From NCBI RefSeq assembly GCF_000359745.1, contig NZ_AQHN01000084.1:372001-436000 (forward strand): a DNA stretch of 64,000 bases, written 5' to 3'. Below the pieces are notes generated by a model. That model saw only the letters and a list, made by a program, of their open reading frames with translations, did no database searches and was not told the origin of the DNA. The DNA comes from Rhizobium freirei PRF 81 (GTDB lineage: Bacteria; Pseudomonadota; Alphaproteobacteria; Rhizobiales; Rhizobiaceae). Below, piece after piece: positions 1 to 7,954 of this stretch. A program made the position numbers and the translations under genes. How positions within the stretch are numbered: the first letter of the stretch is position 1; every line of letters starts with the position of its first letter.

Positions 1-792
1 AACCGCTCCAATCTGCTTGTTGGTAAGGAGTCCTTCCTGTTCCCCGTGCTCGGCCGCACCGAACAGGACGTTCAGGCAACCGGTGCGCAGTCGGTGACGA
101 TCGAGGATTCGATGTCGATGGTGCACGCCTCGCGCGGCCGCCTGAAGCCGGCCTCGGACGAATTGCGTTCGGAGCCGGCCGTCGTCGCCGCCATGGCGCA
201 GGCCAGTTTGCCCGATAGCAAGGTTTCATGGATGGAACTCGTGACCGATTATGATCTGATCCGCGACAAGATCGAAATCGTCTATCCCGATTTTGCGAAT
301 TATAACGAACGCATCCGCGTACCTGGAGGCTTTCGTCTGCCGCTTGGGCCGACGGAACGTCTCTGGAATACGCCCTCGGGCAAGGCCGAATTCAAGCTGT
401 TTTCCGGGCTTAACGAGGATATCCTGCTTTCGGATAGCAGCATCCTCAAGCTTGCGACGATCCGCAGCCACGATCAGTACAATACGACGATCTACGGTTT
501 GGACGACCGCTATCGCGGCGTCTTTGGCCGTCGCGACGTGCTGTTCATGAACGACAAGGACCTGCGCGCCAATGGTTTGGAGCATGGCGATCTCATCGAG
601 ATCGAAACGGCGTTGCCCTCCGGGGCTAAGCGGCTGCTGCAGCTGACGGCGATTTCCTACGATATTTCGGAGGGCTCGGTTGCGGCTTATTATCCCGAAG
701 CCAATTGCCTGATCCCAATCGATTATCAGGACAAGGAAAGCGGCACGCCTTCCTATAAGTCCATTCCGGTGCGCATCAGCAAGGCGGCGTGA
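1..792 (+). CDS. FdhF/YdeP-family molybdopterin oxidoreductase alpha subunit, C-terminal part
   Basis: The reading frame is open from the first base, so the gene starts before the window; 263 C-terminal residues are visible. The text matches the C-terminal part of the formate dehydrogenase-like FdhF/YdeP family: a stretch with TEQDVQ and SMVHASRG, then a molydop-binding beta barrel (RSHDQYNTTIYG, followed by the RYRGVFGRRDVLFMN segment) which contacts the molybdopterin guanine dinucleotide. The catalytic and Fe-S parts lie outside the window, so substrate cannot be judged; YdeP homologues are linked to acid resistance in E. coli but the rhizobial role is unknown. The family call is firm, the reaction is not. 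Confidence 0.85.
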   Translation, partial: NRSNLLVGKESFLFPVLGRTEQDVQATGAQSVTIEDSMSMVHASRGRLKPASDELRSEPAVVAAMAQASLPDSKVSWMELVTDYDLIRDKIEIVYPDFANYNERIRVPGGFRLPLGPTERLWNTPSGKAEFKLFSGLNEDILLSDSSILKLATIRSHDQYNTTIYGLDDRYRGVFGRRDVLFMNDKDLRANGLEHGDLIEIETALPSGAKRLLQLTAISYDISEGSVAAYYPEANCLIPIDYQDKESGTPSYKSIPVRISKAA

Positions 793-880
793 CGCCTCGT
801 ATTACTTAGCCATCCAGCCATCAGCCGCCATCTTGATGGCTAAATCCGGTGCGCTTATATTGACTAGACTGGAGATCGAT

Positions 881-1129
881 ATGGCTGAACCTCAACTATC
901 CGTTCGTAGCGCCAAGGCGCGGGATCTTGCCCATCGGCTTGCCCGGCGCGAAAACCGCACCATTGCCGATATTGTGGAACGTGCGCTGGAATCCTACGAG
1001 ATCCGCGAGGCCGGCCGCGAACCCGCGTCGTCTTTCTATGCCCGTATGGCCATGACCGATGGAGAAGACATTGATTTGGAGGCGGTCATTCGGGAAGGGC
1101 GGCGGGCTAATCCCGGAATAGATCTGTGA
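881..1129 (+). CDS. vapB: VapB-type antitoxin
   Basis: An 82-residue protein directly before and overlapping a PIN-domain toxin gene. The start ATG at 881 is preceded by GGAG at 871; an upstream in-frame ATG at 833 would add 16 residues but has no better ribosome site. The N-terminal half (LSVRSAKARDLAHRLARREN) is a short DNA-binding antitoxin head of the Rv0623/PSK type and the acidic C-terminal tail (FYARMAMTDGEDIDLEAV) is the usual toxin-binding segment. By family knowledge it neutralises VapC and represses its own operon. Stop TGA overlaps the toxin's GTG start, which supports translational coupling. Confidence 0.85.
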   Translation: MAEPQLSVRSAKARDLAHRLARRENRTIADIVERALESYEIREAGREPASSFYARMAMTDGEDIDLEAVIREGRRANPGIDL

Positions 1130-1539
1130 TATTCCTCGATACCAATGTCATCTCGGAGACATTCCGAAAGCTGCCGGATGCGGCAGTGATTTCTTGGCTT
1201 GGCCGATATGATGCAGAGATCGCACTTTCCACTGTCGTGATCGGCGAAATCGCCTTCGGTATCCATAAGATTTTACCTGATCAGCGTGCGGCACAACTGG
1301 AGCAAAGGCTGTCGGAATGGCGCCGCCGATTTTCAGATCGAATTTTCGGTCTGACCGAGGAGGCTGCCTTGGCTTATGGCGAGATCATGGGCAGCTCGAA
1401 ACGACAGGGGCGGCCGATGTCGGCACAGGATGGCATGATCGCGGCGATTGCGCGCGTAAATGGTGGCCGCCTGGCAACGCGCAATCTGTCTGATTTTCAG
1501 ACGGCAAGCCTTGAACTCGTTTCACCATGGGATTTTTAG
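1126..1539 (+). CDS. vapC: VapC-type PIN-domain ribonuclease toxin
   Basis: A 137-residue PIN-domain protein starting at GTG 1126, which overlaps the antitoxin stop codon. The acidic catalytic set of PIN nucleases is visible: DTN near residue 5, the GEIAFG glutamate near residue 42, QDGMIAA near residue 100 and the ATRNLSDF aspartate near residue 121. VapC proteins are Mg-dependent RNases that commonly cut initiator tRNA or rRNA; the target here is unknown. The pair lies between a molybdoenzyme gene and putA, which is transcribed towards it. Confidence 0.88.
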   Translation: MIFLDTNVISETFRKLPDAAVISWLGRYDAEIALSTVVIGEIAFGIHKILPDQRAAQLEQRLSEWRRRFSDRIFGLTEEAALAYGEIMGSSKRQGRPMSAQDGMIAAIARVNGGRLATRNLSDFQTASLELVSPWDF

Positions 1540-1645
1540 TCGGGCTTTGAAGTCGAAGGTTCCGTGCGATCATCGACGCAACATAACATGCTGCCGACCT
1601 GGCGGTATTCGCCCGGCCGGCAGATTCTCAGCTTTGCAACCGACG

Positions 1646-4600
1646 TTATCCGATCGTCATCAGGCTGGCATTGCCGCCGGCAGCCGCCGTGTTGATCGAA
1701 GTCGTCACTTCTTCCAGCAGCCAGTTCAGGCAATAGGCATCGGCCTTGTTGGCTATCTCATCGCTTGAGGCGGCTTGGGTGAGGACCAGCGGGCCGGGAA
1801 GTGCGGCGATCGTCTTGATGGTCTGCTTGACCCGCTCGGCATCCCCTTCGATGAGGGCGCCGGCAAATGGTCCATCGACTGCCCAATCCTTCGACCAGGA
1901 GATGCGGGCGGCAACTGCCGCCGGCAAATTCCGAAGCTCGCTCTGCAAGCCGGAAGCTGCGTCGATGGTGATCGAATTGCCTGTTGCGAGTGCGGCCGCG
2001 ATCTGGACCTGCAGGCCAAGTGCGGTCTGCGGGACGAGCAGGATCCGCCCACGCGGATGCAGCGCATAGAGGTTCAGCTCACCGACCGGGCCTGGGAGTT
2101 CGACGTTGAAGCCCAGGGACGACTGGCCGGCAAGCGCCTTGGCCTGCTTGGCAGCCCCGGCAGCACCGTTGCTGTCGAGCCAGGTGAGATACTGCTGCGC
2201 AGCCGGATCGGTCTGGACGCTCGCGTCGCGCAACGGTTCGGTCGAGGAGACGACGAGGCGGCGCAGATACATCGGACCGCCTGCCTTGGGGCCGGTGCCG
2301 GAAAGGCCGCGGCCACCGAACGGCTGAACGCCGACAACGGCGCCGATGATGTTGCGGTTGACATAGAGATTGCCCGCCTTCACGCGTCCGGTGACATGGG
2401 CGATCGTGTCGTCAAGCCGGGTGTGCAGGCCGAAGGTCAGGCCATAGCCGGATGCGTTGACGTCGTCGATCAGCTTGTCGAGCCCCTTGCGCTTGTAGCG
2501 GATGATATGGAGCACGGGTCCGAACACCTCGCGCTTGAGATCGCTCAGCTTCTTCAGCTCGATGATGGTCGGGGCGACGAATGTGCCCTTTGCAGCGCTC
2601 GCGGGGAGGTCGAGCTGTTCGACGGGGCAGCCGAGCTTGCGCATGCGTTCGATGTGCTCGTCGATGCCGCGCTTGGCGCTTTCGTCGATGACGGGGCCGA
2701 TATCGATCGCAAGCTTGTCGGTGCGGCCGACCGACAGTTCGCGAAGCGCACCGCGCAGCATGGTCAGGGTACGATCCGCCACTTCTTCCTGCAGGCACAG
2801 CACGCGCAGTGCCGAGCAGCGCTGGCCGGCACTGTCGAAGGCGGAAGCGATGACGTCGCCGACGACCTGCTCGGCGAGGGCCGAGGAGTCGACGATCATG
2901 CCGTTCTGGCCGCCGGTTTCGGCAATCAGCGGGATTGGTTTGCCGAATTTCGACAGTTTTTCGGAAAGCTGCGCCTGGATCAGGCGTGCGACTTCCGTCG
3001 AGCCGGTGAACATGACACCGGCCGTTTCAGGCGCACCGACCAAGGCAGAACCCATCCTGCCGCTGCCCGGCGCGAACTGCAGTACTTCACGCGGAATCCC
3101 GGCTTCATGCAGGATGCGGATACCCTGGGCAGCAATCAGCGGCGTGTTGCCGGCCGGCTTGGCGACGACGGGATTGCCGGCGACCAGCGCGGCGGCAACC
3201 TGACCCGTGAAGATTGCCAGTGGGAAGTTCCATGGGCTGATGCAGACGATCGGGCCAAGCGGCACGCTTTCGGGCGCCAGCACCTTGCGCGCCTGGGCGG
3301 CGTAATAGCGAAGGAAGTCGATGGCTTCGCGGACTTCGCCGACGGCATTGGCAGCCGATTTGCCCGCCTCGCGGATCGTCAAGCCGACGAGCAGAGGCAT
3401 CTCGCCCTGCATCATTTCGGCGGCGCGCTCCAATATAGCTGCGCGCGCATCCGGGCTGACCGCAGCCCATTGCGCGGCACCCGCGGCGGCAAGGCGCATC
3501 ACTTCGGCTGCGTCATCGGGGGCGAGCTCGGCAACCTGGCCGACGACATCGGAATGATCGGCGGGATTAAGGATCGGGCGCGTCTCGCCGCGTTCGGAGC
3601 CATCGGCGAGTAGCGGCTTGGCGACCCACGTCTTGGCGGCGGACGCATGAAGCTGCCCGGCGAGGTCGGAGAGCGCCATTTCGTTCGACAGGTCGATGCC
3701 GGAAGAATTCGCCCGGGCGCCTTCGAACAGATCGGCGGGAAGGACGATCTTGTCGTGCTGCGCGCCCATGATCGGCATGGCGCGCACGCGCTCGACAGGG
3801 TCGGCGATCAGTTCGGAGACGGGAACGGCAGGATCGGCAATCTTGTTGACGAAGGAGGAGTTGGCGCCGTTCTCCAGCAGGCGGCGGACGAGATAAGCGA
3901 GCAGCGTTTCATGCGTGCCGACCGGCGCATAGATGCGGCAGGGGCGACCGAGGTTTTCGGCGCCGACGACTTCCTCATAGAGCGGCTCGCCCATACCGTG
4001 CAGGCATTGGAACTCATACTTGCCAACCGAAAAATCGCTTCCGGCCATCTGATAGATCGTCGCCAGCGTCTGGGCGTTGTGGGTGGCAAATTGCGGGAAG
4101 ACGACGTCGGTTGCCGAGAGCAGCTTCCTGGCGCAGGAGACATAGGAGACATCGGTGTAGATCTTGCGGGTGTAAACCGGGAAGCCTTCGAGGCCGTCCA
4201 GCTGCGCGCGCTTGATCTCGGCGTCCCAATAGGCGCCCTTGACGAGGCGGACCATCAGACGATGCCCGGAGCGGCGGGCAAGATCGATGATGAAATCGAG
4301 GACGAAGGGGCAGCGCTTGCCATAGGCCTGTACGACGAAGCCGATGCCATCCCAGCCCGCAAGCTGCGGATCGAGGCAAAGCGCTTCCAGCAGGTCGAGC
4401 GACAGTTCCAGCCGGTCGGCCTCTTCGGCATCGATGTTGAGGCCGATATTATATTGCTTGGAAATCAGCGCGAGCGCCTTCACCTTCGGCAGAAGCTCGC
4501 CCATGACGCGGTCGACCTGCGATCGCGAATAGCGGGGATGCAGCGCGGAGAGCTTGATGGAGATGCCAGGGCCTTCATAGATGCCGCGGCCGGCAGACGC

Positions 4601-5350
4601 CTTGCCGATCGCATGGATGGCGGTCTCGTAGTCGCGATAGTAGCGTTCGGCATCGGCATGCGTCGTCGCCGCTTCGCCGAGCATGTCGTAGGAATAGCGG
4701 AAGCCCTTCGCCTCGAGCGAGCGGGCGCGCTTCAGTGCCTCGTCGATCGTCTCGCCGGTGACGAATTGCTCGCCCATCATGCGCATGGCCATATCGACGC
4801 CGCGCCGGATGACGGGCTCGCCGCAGCGGGCGATCAGTCGCGTCAGCGAGGCGGAAAGGCCGCTTTCGTTGACGGTCGATGTCAGCTTGCCGGTGACGAC
4901 CAAGCCCCACGTCGCGGCATTGACGAACATCGAGCGGCCGCCGCCCAGATGCGATTTCCAGTCGCCGCCGGCGATCTTGTCGCGGATCAGCGCATCACGT
5001 GTTGCTGTATCGGGAATGCGCAACAATGCCTCGGCAAGGCACATCAGGGCGACGCCTTCCTGGCTCGAAAGCGAGTATTCCTGCACCAGCCCTTCGACGC
5101 CGTCGCCCTTGTGCTTGGCGCGCAACGCCTCGATCAGCGTCTTGGCCGTCTTCTTCGCAGCCTCACGAACCGGCTCCGGCAGGGTGGCGGCCTCGACCAG
5201 CATGGGGAGGCATTCGGTCTCGGGACGCCTGTAGGCGGCAGTGATTGCCCTGCGAAGTGCGCTTTGAGGCTGGATCGGCGGGGCAAACTGCGAGAATGGG
5301 GCGGCGTCTGACGATGGTTCTTCTGCGGCGTGTGCGACAATGGCAGTCAT
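1646..5350 (-). CDS. putA: Bifunctional proline dehydrogenase / delta-1-pyrroline-5-carboxylate dehydrogenase PutA
   Basis: A 1234-residue protein oxidising L-proline to glutamate: FAD-dependent proline dehydrogenase, then NAD-dependent P5C dehydrogenase. The start at 5350 (MTAIVAHAAEEPSS) has GAGG about six bases upstream; the longer frame to 5446 runs into the putR promoter region. PRODH signature SIKLSALHPRYSR lies near residue 263. The aldehyde dehydrogenase part shows ETGGQNGMIVD near residue 807 and the catalytic cysteine in SAGQRCSALRV near residue 842. A further C-terminal aldehyde-dehydrogenase-like domain follows, as in long rhizobial PutAs. There is no N-terminal ribbon-helix-helix domain, so repression is probably not autogenous but through the divergent Lrp-type gene. 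Confidence 0.97.
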   Translation of the reverse strand: MTAIVAHAAEEPSSDAAPFSQFAPPIQPQSALRRAITAAYRRPETECLPMLVEAATLPEPVREAAKKTAKTLIEALRAKHKGDGVEGLVQEYSLSSQEGVALMCLAEALLRIPDTATRDALIRDKIAGGDWKSHLGGGRSMFVNAATWGLVVTGKLTSTVNESGLSASLTRLIARCGEPVIRRGVDMAMRMMGEQFVTGETIDEALKRARSLEAKGFRYSYDMLGEAATTHADAERYYRDYETAIHAIGKASAGRGIYEGPGISIKLSALHPRYSRSQVDRVMGELLPKVKALALISKQYNIGLNIDAEEADRLELSLDLLEALCLDPQLAGWDGIGFVVQAYGKRCPFVLDFIIDLARRSGHRLMVRLVKGAYWDAEIKRAQLDGLEGFPVYTRKIYTDVSYVSCARKLLSATDVVFPQFATHNAQTLATIYQMAGSDFSVGKYEFQCLHGMGEPLYEEVVGAENLGRPCRIYAPVGTHETLLAYLVRRLLENGANSSFVNKIADPAVPVSELIADPVERVRAMPIMGAQHDKIVLPADLFEGARANSSGIDLSNEMALSDLAGQLHASAAKTWVAKPLLADGSERGETRPILNPADHSDVVGQVAELAPDDAAEVMRLAAAGAAQWAAVSPDARAAILERAAEMMQGEMPLLVGLTIREAGKSAANAVGEVREAIDFLRYYAAQARKVLAPESVPLGPIVCISPWNFPLAIFTGQVAAALVAGNPVVAKPAGNTPLIAAQGIRILHEAGIPREVLQFAPGSGRMGSALVGAPETAGVMFTGSTEVARLIQAQLSEKLSKFGKPIPLIAETGGQNGMIVDSSALAEQVVGDVIASAFDSAGQRCSALRVLCLQEEVADRTLTMLRGALRELSVGRTDKLAIDIGPVIDESAKRGIDEHIERMRKLGCPVEQLDLPASAAKGTFVAPTIIELKKLSDLKREVFGPVLHIIRYKRKGLDKLIDDVNASGYGLTFGLHTRLDDTIAHVTGRVKAGNLYVNRNIIGAVVGVQPFGGRGLSGTGPKAGGPMYLRRLVVSSTEPLRDASVQTDPAAQQYLTWLDSNGAAGAAKQAKALAGQSSLGFNVELPGPVGELNLYALHPRGRILLVPQTALGLQVQIAAALATGNSITIDAASGLQSELRNLPAAVAARISWSKDWAVDGPFAGALIEGDAERVKQTIKTIAALPGPLVLTQAASSDEIANKADAYCLNWLLEEVTTSINTAAAGGNASLMTIG

Positions 5351-5454
5351 GATAACCTCAAGGTGCAAGGGACCCGATAACCAGGCAGGAGCGAGCGATT
5401 TCGCCCTGCTTGGCCCTCCCGTTGCTTCGGTGCGAACATACTTCATTCCCGAAA

Positions 5455-5527
5455 GGCATTCCGCCTTGAAATTGCGGCTTTCTAGTCATATTGGACTTCA
5501 ATGGCCCGTATTTCAAATAGGAATGCC
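5455..5527. promoter_or_regulatory. Inverted repeat in the putA-putR intergenic region
   Basis: GGCATTCC at 5455-5462 and its exact reverse complement GGAATGCC at 5520-5527 flank the middle of the 184-bp divergent region between putA and the Lrp-type gene. The spacing of about six helical turns fits an Lrp-family octamer or looping site. That it is the binding site is an inference from position and symmetry. Confidence 0.4.
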
Positions 5528-5534
5528 TATAAGA

Positions 5535-5996
5535 ATGACCAAATCCAGTGAAATTGACCAATTCGACCAAAAGATCCTCGACGCGCTGGTCGAAGATGGC
5601 CGCATGTCGATCACGGAGCTGTCCGAACGGGTCGGTCTTTCCAAGACGCCGTGCCAGGCGCGGCTGAAGAAATTGATCGATTCCGGTTACATCGATGGCT
5701 TCAAGGCGGTGCTCAATCCGATCAAGCTCGGCCTCGATCATGTCGCCTTTGCCGAAGTGAAGCTGACCGACACGCGCGAGGAGGCTTTGCTCAGCTTCAA
5801 CAATGCCATCAAGAAAATCAAGGAAATCGAAGAGTGCCACATGATCGCCGGCCGCTTCGACTATCTCCTCAAGGTGCGGACGTCGGATATTCGCCGTTAT
5901 CGCATCGTTCTCGGCGAGAAGATCTCCAGCCTGCCCTTCGTTGCAAGCACATCGACCAATGTGGTGATGCAGTCCGTCAAGGAAAACTGGTCGTAG
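5535..5996 (+). CDS. putR: Lrp/AsnC-family regulator of proline catabolism
   Basis: A 153-residue Lrp/AsnC protein. ATG 5535 (MTKSSEIDQFDQKILDAL) is the family's normal N-terminus; the longer frame from 5340 would read through the intergenic promoter. An N-terminal winged HTH (MSITELSERVGLSKTPCQARLKKL, shown here as two parts: ITELSERVGLSK and TPCQARLKKL) is followed by the RAM effector domain (HVAFAEVKLTDTR, then GRFDYLLKV). Divergent from putA, as for PutR of Agrobacterium and Rhizobium, which activates putA in response to proline. The symbol rests on this position. Confidence 0.88.
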   Translation: MTKSSEIDQFDQKILDALVEDGRMSITELSERVGLSKTPCQARLKKLIDSGYIDGFKAVLNPIKLGLDHVAFAEVKLTDTREEALLSFNNAIKKIKEIEECHMIAGRFDYLLKVRTSDIRRYRIVLGEKISSLPFVASTSTNVVMQSVKENWS

Positions 5997-6130
5997 TTCC
6001 AATGCGACATGGAAACGTCAATTACCCCCCTCTGAGTACCGGACATCTGTGTCGGTCCGCCACTCCGTCTAGATTTCGCCAACCGAATCGGATCATTGCG
6101 AAACGCTAAAATGAGTGAGATGGAGCACGC

Positions 6131-6397
6131 ATGGAGACCAATGCCAGCGACCGTGACCTTGTCGAGGTCATGAAGCGGTACTTTGCGGTGAAGGCCGAAG
6201 TAGAGGAAGTGAAGTCCCGCCTGGAGGCGGCAAGGCAGGAGAGCGGCGAAGAGATCGGCGCATTTTACAATCCGCGCACCAATCTGAACCACGCTGCCGA
6301 TATCGTCCGTTCCCACGCTCTCAAGCAGGAGATGGCGCGGCTGATGGATTGGGCCGAAGCATGGGGACGCCAGAGCTTGATGCCGAACGAGGCCTGA
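6131..6397 (+). CDS. Small conserved hypothetical protein, intact copy
   Basis: An 88-residue, charged, probably alpha-helical protein with a coiled-coil-like stretch (residues 15-40, VKAEVEEVKSRLEAARQ) and no signal peptide or membrane segment. ATG 6131 follows GGAG at 6122. Function unknown. Its residues from about 29 onward are present again, at about 90% DNA identity, at 42080-42261 without a start codon. This gene therefore straddles the left border of the accessory island. Between the two copies the coding bases differ mainly at third codon positions, so it looks like a real, selected gene. Confidence 0.7.
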   Translation: METNASDRDLVEVMKRYFAVKAEVEEVKSRLEAARQESGEEIGAFYNPRTNLNHAADIVRSHALKQEMARLMDWAEAWGRQSLMPNEA

Positions 6398-6542
6398 AGA
6401 TCCGACAGGGACCGCCAGGCCGTAATCATGAAACCGGACTGGTTCAGCTATCCGATTTCAGCCTGCCCGCCGTCGCCCAGGAATCCTTCGACATCTCGGT
6501 AATGATGATTTCCAACGATTCCGGCGGGCAGGCCGGCGTGTC
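6216..6542. repeat. Left direct repeat bounding the accessory island
   Basis: Aligns without gaps to 42080-42406 at a constant offset of 35,864 bp. I count about 32 mismatches in 327 bases, more than half of them in the roughly 50-base spacer between the two convergent stop codons. It contains the 3' two-thirds of the 88-residue gene and the 3' end of a tautomerase gene. Left copy: first gene intact, tautomerase cut. Confidence 0.9.
6444..6541 (-). pseudogene. Truncated 4-oxalocrotonate tautomerase-like gene (3' stub)
   Basis: On the minus strand this encodes ACPPESLEIIITEMSKDSWA and a short tail ending at the same TGA as the intact tautomerase gene at 42308-42493. Homology stops at about 6542, so only some 32 C-terminal residues remain; the catalytic Pro-1 end is missing and no start codon or ribosome site is present. 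Confidence 0.85.
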
Positions 6543-6987
6543 CGGCCACGGGTCATCGAGGGCGCGACCGACGATGATGTGCAGTGGCGGATGAAAGTCA
6601 TCTTCTTGTCGTTTCTATGCACGGTAAAGGACATTATCGTGCATTTTCGAGGCTTGGCGATCTGACACCGATGGGTCGCGCCTTCACATCCCTTCAAGCG
6701 CGTTCATTGGCAAACGGCAGGTCGGTCAATCGACGCCGGTCAAGGGGCCGAGCAAAACGCTGCGATGGTATGGGCGACGAAGGGTGGGTTTTACGCGATC
6801 CATGAAGCGGTTGATTCGTTCTATTGGATCATAAGTGTGCACCTGATTTGGAACGCTGCTATCGAGAAGGCCGGTGAGACTGGAGGCCTATCGTGCTTTC
6901 GGCAACGACCCTGCAATTCGCGGATTCCTCATATCGAGCGATCATGTCGCGCCCGCCGAAGGCAGCAATCAAGTTCCGCCGGAAGAA
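6543..6987. other. Non-coding stretch at the left inner edge of the island
   Basis: No convincing gene is visible. Short open frames on both strands have no ribosome site and no recognisable family. It joins the chromosomal repeat to the Crp/Fnr gene, and may contain decayed coding sequence (an open frame at 6874-7059 looks protein-like but could not be assigned). No tRNA, integrase or transposase is seen here. Confidence 0.5.
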
Positions 6988-7707
6988 CTAATTGCTGCGC
7001 AGTGCGGTTTTCTTCTCAGGAGTATCGATCAGCGTGTTTGGCTTTGCAAAGCCGGTTAAGCTGGCGGGGTCCAAAATGCTGATGCGCGATCCTCTGACTT
7101 TGACACCGTATGCCTTCAAGGCGGAAAACGCTCGCGACAAATTTTCTGGCGTCATCCCTAGCCGGGAGGCAAGAATTCGCTTCTCCACACGAATTTCGAC
7201 CGACCCTTGGCCTCCTTGTTCTGTTTCGGTTCGCAAGAGCCAGTTCGCCAAGCGCTCGGCGCCAGTACGCAATTTCTGGTCTTTCAAGTCCTTAATCGTT
7301 CGACGATAACTGGCGGCGAGTTCGATCACCGTCGCACGGGCAAAAGCAGCATCGCTTTGCATGGCCTGACGGATCCTGGCCGCGGGAATCATCAGAATAT
7401 TGGACGGTTCCAGCGTTCGTGCCGATTGAAGGCAGATCTCATCGTTGAGTACGGCCGCAAGGATGAAGACGCCAACGGGTGCCACGATGTCCAACGTCGT
7501 CTCCCTCGCACCGGTTCCGGCATACATTTCCACCAATCCGTCGACGACGACGTAGAGAAAATCAGCTGGGTCGCTCTCACGAACGAGCGTAACGCCCTGG
7601 GGAAAACGTTGCAGGAAACTGCCGTGGACAAGCGTGTCGAACGCGTCGTCGTGCATGCCTGCGAAGAGGTCCAGATTCCGAATCTTCGCGGCACTGTCGG
7701 ATCGCAT
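6988..7707 (-). CDS. Crp/Fnr-family transcription regulator, NarR/NnrR/Dnr-like
   Basis: A 239-residue protein with a cyclic-nucleotide-binding-like beta roll (residues about 15-125), dimer helix and C-terminal Crp-type winged HTH. The recognition helix carries E188, S191 and R192, the FNR pattern that reads TTGAT half-sites. The only cysteine is C92, so it cannot hold the FNR 4Fe-4S cluster; it resembles NarR, NnrR and Dnr, which sense nitrate/nitrite or NO. The start at 7707 has AGGAGG just upstream. It is divergent from narK, as narR is in Paracoccus. The matching operators found through the island make it the likely master regulator, although a chromosomal FixK or FnrN could share the sites. 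Confidence 0.88.
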   Translation of the reverse strand: MRSDSAAKIRNLDLFAGMHDDAFDTLVHGSFLQRFPQGVTLVRESDPADFLYVVVDGLVEMYAGTGARETTLDIVAPVGVFILAAVLNDEICLQSARTLEPSNILMIPAARIRQAMQSDAAFARATVIELAASYRRTIKDLKDQKLRTGAERLANWLLRTETEQGGQGSVEIRVEKRILASRLGMTPENLSRAFSALKAYGVKVRGSRISILDPASLTGFAKPNTLIDTPEKKTALRSN

Positions 7708-7861
7708 ATGTGACCTCCTTTAGATAGATGACAAGTTTATATTCAAGACACGACATTTATCAATCTATAAGTATAAATAAGTCAATTTAGACGCTTTTAC
7801 TCGAATTTCCTCTGCGGCGTATTCGGTATTATTTAAAAATACTTTGCATCGGCTCCTCCAT

Positions 7862-7875
7862 TTGACGGAAATCAA
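7862..7875. promoter_or_regulatory. Fnr/FixK-type box upstream of narK
   Basis: TTGAC-GGAA-ATCAA, a full match to the Fnr/FixK/Dnr consensus TTGAY-N4-RTCAA. Its centre is 86 bp before the narK ATG, which fits a class II activated promoter with a leader of about 45 nt. Confidence 0.8.
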
Positions 7876-7954
7876 AGTCGCATCCCGCATTCGCAGTTAT
7901 TCCGATTTCGAGGCCAAAGAGGGACTCGTTCTTTGTCACGAACGGAATATCGTC

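Noticed and set aside
1775..5311. Two long plus-strand open frames (612 and 554 residues) opposite putA
   Set aside because: They are mirror frames of a GC-rich coding gene; they have no ribosome sites and composition typical of antisense frames, while PutA motifs fill the minus strand.
7708..7861. AT-rich repeats in the narK/regulator gap as an autoregulatory Fnr site
   Set aside because: Several TATAAGT/ATAAATAAGT-like pieces and half-sites (ATCAA, GTCAA) occur, but no pair has the correct spacing.
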